Shown here one piece after another: positions 20,311-22,547 of a DNA stretch of 22,547 bases. A model generated the notes under the pieces. The model worked only from the letters and a program-made list of their open reading frames with translations. It was not told where the DNA came from and ran no database searches. The DNA comes from Candidatus Helarchaeota archaeon (GTDB lineage Archaea; Asgardarchaeota; Lokiarchaeia; Helarchaeales; JABXJV01). The first letter of the stretch is position 1, and each line of letters begins with the position of its first letter. Both the position numbers and the translations under genes were made by a program. Where the stretch lies: NCBI GenBank assembly GCA_013375355.1, contig JABXJV010000401.1:1-22547 (forward strand), read 5' to 3'.

Positions 20311-21787
20311 ATAGAAATTTTCCTGGGTTCATGATATTGTTAGGATCTATTAAGTTTTTTAGTTTTCTTAAGAAAAGTCCTGTTGCGCCTGCCCTATCCA
20401 ATGTAATTTCCAGGACTTGGGCATACGGTCGAAACCAAGAGTATATTAGCTTTGCATCTAAGATTATTTGGATACTTTGAGTACTAAACTTACGTAATCT
20501 ATCCATCATACCAGGCTCGGTTTGGTCCACAAATAATTCTCCTTCTGAATAAGTACATTGCCCAGACCAATTATTTGGCCCTGTAGCTGTTGGGGTAGAA
20601 ACAAACGAAACAATATCTCTATCAAATCCATTATCCTCACCAACATCTTTGAATATTTTAAATAACTCCGGTCCTGTCTTTAGAGGATGGAAGAAAGCTA
20701 ATGCAAAATAATACCCCATTTTTAACATCCCTGCGACATTACGACCGCCGAGGAATTCCTCAGAGCTCATCCCTTGACCCGCACCACCACTTTCAGGTTG
20801 TTGAATTGCAGTATCTATGTCCGTTAGTACTCCTCTATCGGGAGGAATCTTCTCGATAATTTTTTTTAGCCGATTTAACTTAAAATCAACTAAATCTTTA
20901 TCACCTTCAATTAAAATAGGAACAGTACAATGAGCCATTGATGCTTTAGTGGATTTTTCCATGATATCCTTCCTTTTAAACATGCCACTTACGACTGTGA
21001 GAGCGAGCCAATCAATAAGCCACATCAAATTGGGGGTAACTCGACGCTGGACTTCTAAAGCAAATTCAGTTGCTTTTTCCCATGTATCAAATCCAAAACC
21101 CAAAAATCTTGATTGTTCTGGAAAATCATATAATTTGACAGTCATTTCAGTTATTATTCCAAAGGCGCCAGGAACACCTTGAAATAAACCAGTTAGGTCA
21201 GGTCCAAACCATCTACAATATGGTCCATAGGAGGTCGTAATTGCACTTGATCCGGTTTTTATAGTCTCGCCTGTGGGTAACATAATCTCCATACAAAGCA
21301 CGTGATCAATTCCATCCAAGGGATTGGAATGATAGACGCCCCTTAGCATGTAATTCGCAAATGCACTAACTGTTGCAGGTGCACCTGGAATTGCGGGTCT
21401 GACCCCTAATTTACGACAAGCTGAAACTAACTGACCGACAGTAACTCCTGGCTCAATAGTAGCTGTCATCATTTCTATGTTTAGCTCCTTTATCTCGTTC
21501 ATATTTCTCATATCTAATATTATGCCTCCCTCTGTTGGGATGCACAATCCTCTGATGTTAACTCCTTGTGCTAAAGGTATAATTGGTATTTTGTAGCGAT
21601 TTGCTAGACTTAAAATTTGTTTTATTTGACCTTTATTTATGGGTTTTACGACGTAATTTGGTATCATAGGTTTATTAAACATGTAATGCTGGTCTCTGGA
21701 GTATGCAATCATTTCAGCATCATCAGCAGTTGCCCGATCTTCTCCAACAATTTGCTGGAGAATGGTTATGATTCTTTCTTCAGACAA
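20309..21787 (-). CDS. FAD-binding oxidoreductase subunit, GlcD/D-lactate dehydrogenase family
   Basis: A 492-residue flavoprotein with the PCMH-type FAD domain in the N-terminal half: PIIPLAQGVNIRG at about 74-86, GGIILDMRNMNEI, ATIEPGV, and the YGPYCRWFGPDLTGLFQGVPGAFGIITEMT block around 185-217. A FAD-oxidase C-terminal domain follows and ends in the family's typical IDPNNIMNPGKF. It would oxidise a 2-hydroxy acid or another two-electron donor (or run in reverse) and pass electrons to the HdrD-like partner encoded immediately downstream. The TTG start at 21787 is supported by GGAGG 8 nt upstream. GlcD-HdrD pairs occur in Archaeoglobus-type lactate oxidation and in many anaerobic alkane-oxidising archaea, where their electron donor is unsettled. 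Confidence 0.88.
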   Translation of the reverse strand: MSEERIITILQQIVGEDRATADDAEMIAYSRDQHYMFNKPMIPNYVVKPINKGQIKQILSLANRYKIPIIPLAQGVNIRGLCIPTEGGIILDMRNMNEIKELNIEMMTATIEPGVTVGQLVSACRKLGVRPAIPGAPATVSAFANYMLRGVYHSNPLDGIDHVLCMEIMLPTGETIKTGSSAITTSYGPYCRWFGPDLTGLFQGVPGAFGIITEMTVKLYDFPEQSRFLGFGFDTWEKATEFALEVQRRVTPNLMWLIDWLALTVVSGMFKRKDIMEKSTKASMAHCTVPILIEGDKDLVDFKLNRLKKIIEKIPPDRGVLTDIDTAIQQPESGGAGQGMSSEEFLGGRNVAGMLKMGYYFALAFFHPLKTGPELFKIFKDVGEDNGFDRDIVSFVSTPTATGPNNWSGQCTYSEGELFVDQTEPGMMDRLRKFSTQSIQIILDAKLIYSWFRPYAQVLEITLDRAGATGLFLRKLKNLIDPNNIMNPGKFL

Positions 21788-21795
21788 TAAAAAAA

Positions 21796-21800
21796 CCTCC
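21796..21800 (-). promoter_or_regulatory. Shine-Dalgarno site deciding the GlcD-like TTG start
   Basis: GGAGG on the minus strand lies 8 nt before a TTG (21787-21785). No ATG lies in frame near the family's expected N-terminus, so the TTG start is preferred. Confidence 0.65.
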
Positions 21801-21960
21801 AGTTTTTCTAAATTGATAATGATTTTTTTTTAAATAAATTTATCCGAAATTGTCTAATTAATTATAAATCTTAATCATAGAGTTTTTATAATTATTCAAA
21901 AAAATAGGTTTTTCAAAAAAAAAGAAATAGGGAATATATTATGCTTTATGCATTTCTATT

Positions 21961-22365
21961 TTAGTCATCATCATTGTCAAGTTTTGTTGATTTAGTCATC
22001 ATTACAGATTTCGCGTCAACAGTATGAACTATGGTCAATTTATTCAATAAATTCCATAATCTTTCGTTAACTTCTTGGTAAATTTTTGCCACTTTTCTAT
22101 TATATTCCAATTCAATAGTCAACTCAAATTTTTCTACGTCAGTAGGATATCTGATAAAGCTAATATAGTCACGAGTGAATTCTGTTGCTTGTTTTTCTGG
22201 AACTTGGTCTTGTAACATTTCTTTATAAAATTCTGCTACGGATCTACCTAGTTCATCTGCAAATGGCTTGGTGTAGAACTTAGAATTCGCAATTATATCA
22301 AGTATTTGCTGAATTTTTTCAGGTTCTAATTTCAATATGTTTTTTGCAAGATCTAATTCGCCCAT
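21961..22365 (-). CDS. Hypothetical helical protein with acidic tail
   Basis: A 134-residue protein, not recognised. It appears to be all helix, with amphipathic stretches at about 5-25, 30-60 and 80-110, no cysteines and no membrane segment. It ends in a Thr/Lys-rich stretch and an acidic DNDDD tail. It lies upstream of the GlcD-HdrD pair on the same strand, about 170 nt away, and may be read from the same or a separate promoter. Composition and codon use look like those of its neighbours. It could be a small subunit or regulator, but nothing in the sequence decides this. Confidence 0.6.
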   Translation of the reverse strand: MGELDLAKNILKLEPEKIQQILDIIANSKFYTKPFADELGRSVAEFYKEMLQDQVPEKQATEFTRDYISFIRYPTDVEKFELTIELEYNRKVAKIYQEVNERLWNLLNKLTIVHTVDAKSVMMTKSTKLDNDDD

Positions 22366-22547
22366 TTAAATCACTTTTGTCTTTTCTGTTTTTTTAATAA
22401 TATGAAGTCAATATTCATTTTTTCTTAATATTGAAAAATATCACACTATTATTAAAATATATCAAAATAATTAGTTCAAAATATAATGGCAACTTCTTTT
22501 TAGTAATTCAAAAAATTTATTGAGAGTATTAAGAATGAACTCTTGTA

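Noticed and set aside
22366..22547. Possible gene start near the right edge (ATG about 22534)
   Set aside because: Only a few codons are visible before the window ends, which is not enough to support a gene.

Overview
The window looks like chromosomal DNA of an Asgard archaeon carrying an alkane-type methyl/alkyl-coenzyme M reductase, most plausibly a Helarchaeia-like lineage. Reasons: strong AT bias; archaeal-style Shine-Dalgarno sites and TATA boxes; a Rab/Ras-like small GTPase with all five G motifs; a Clp1-type polynucleotide kinase; and genes for all three structural subunits (McrA, McrB, McrG) of a divergent Mcr-like enzyme. The lineage is inferred from this gene combination and not from a marker phylogeny.

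Layout. 1-1132 (minus): a 5-formyltetrahydrofolate cyclo-ligase family gene, followed 3 nt later by the N-terminal part of a probable adenine-type DNA methylase that runs off the left edge. 1167-1436: a 270-bp non-autonomous relative of the IS200/IS605-type element found further right. 1558-5215 (minus): four multi-pass membrane proteins (VTT/DedA-like, PAP2 phosphatase, UppP-like, and an unrecognised His/Glu-rich protein), suggesting polyprenyl-phosphate or phospholipid turnover. 5347-9171 (plus): GGCT-like protein, small GTPase, glycyl-radical-enzyme activase, cupin, Clp1-like kinase. 9255-10715: an IS605-family element carrying only tnpB, with stem-loops at both ends and a predicted pseudoknot at the tnpB 3' end.

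11012-22365: the metabolic core. mcrA and a large CoA-disulfide-reductase/rhodanese/TusA/rhodanese fusion lie on the plus strand. mcrB-mcrG lie on the minus strand and converge on them. Then come two small plus-strand genes of unknown role, a minus-strand pair encoding a GlcD-like flavoprotein and an HdrD-like double-CCG iron-sulfur protein, and a short hypothetical gene. A coherent reading is that the McrABG enzyme activates an alkane, forming alkyl-CoM and CoM-CoB chemistry. The GlcD-HdrD pair and the thiol/persulfide fusion protein would then handle heterodisulfide, electrons or sulfur. The last step is inference from co-location.

The McrA-like protein keeps the F430 axial glutamine and the thioglycine position. 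It has changed most other positions that are modified or line the active site in methanogen McrA, as expected for a larger-alkane reductase and not a methanogen enzyme. No mcrC or mcrD is present. I saw no tRNA, rRNA or CRISPR array.
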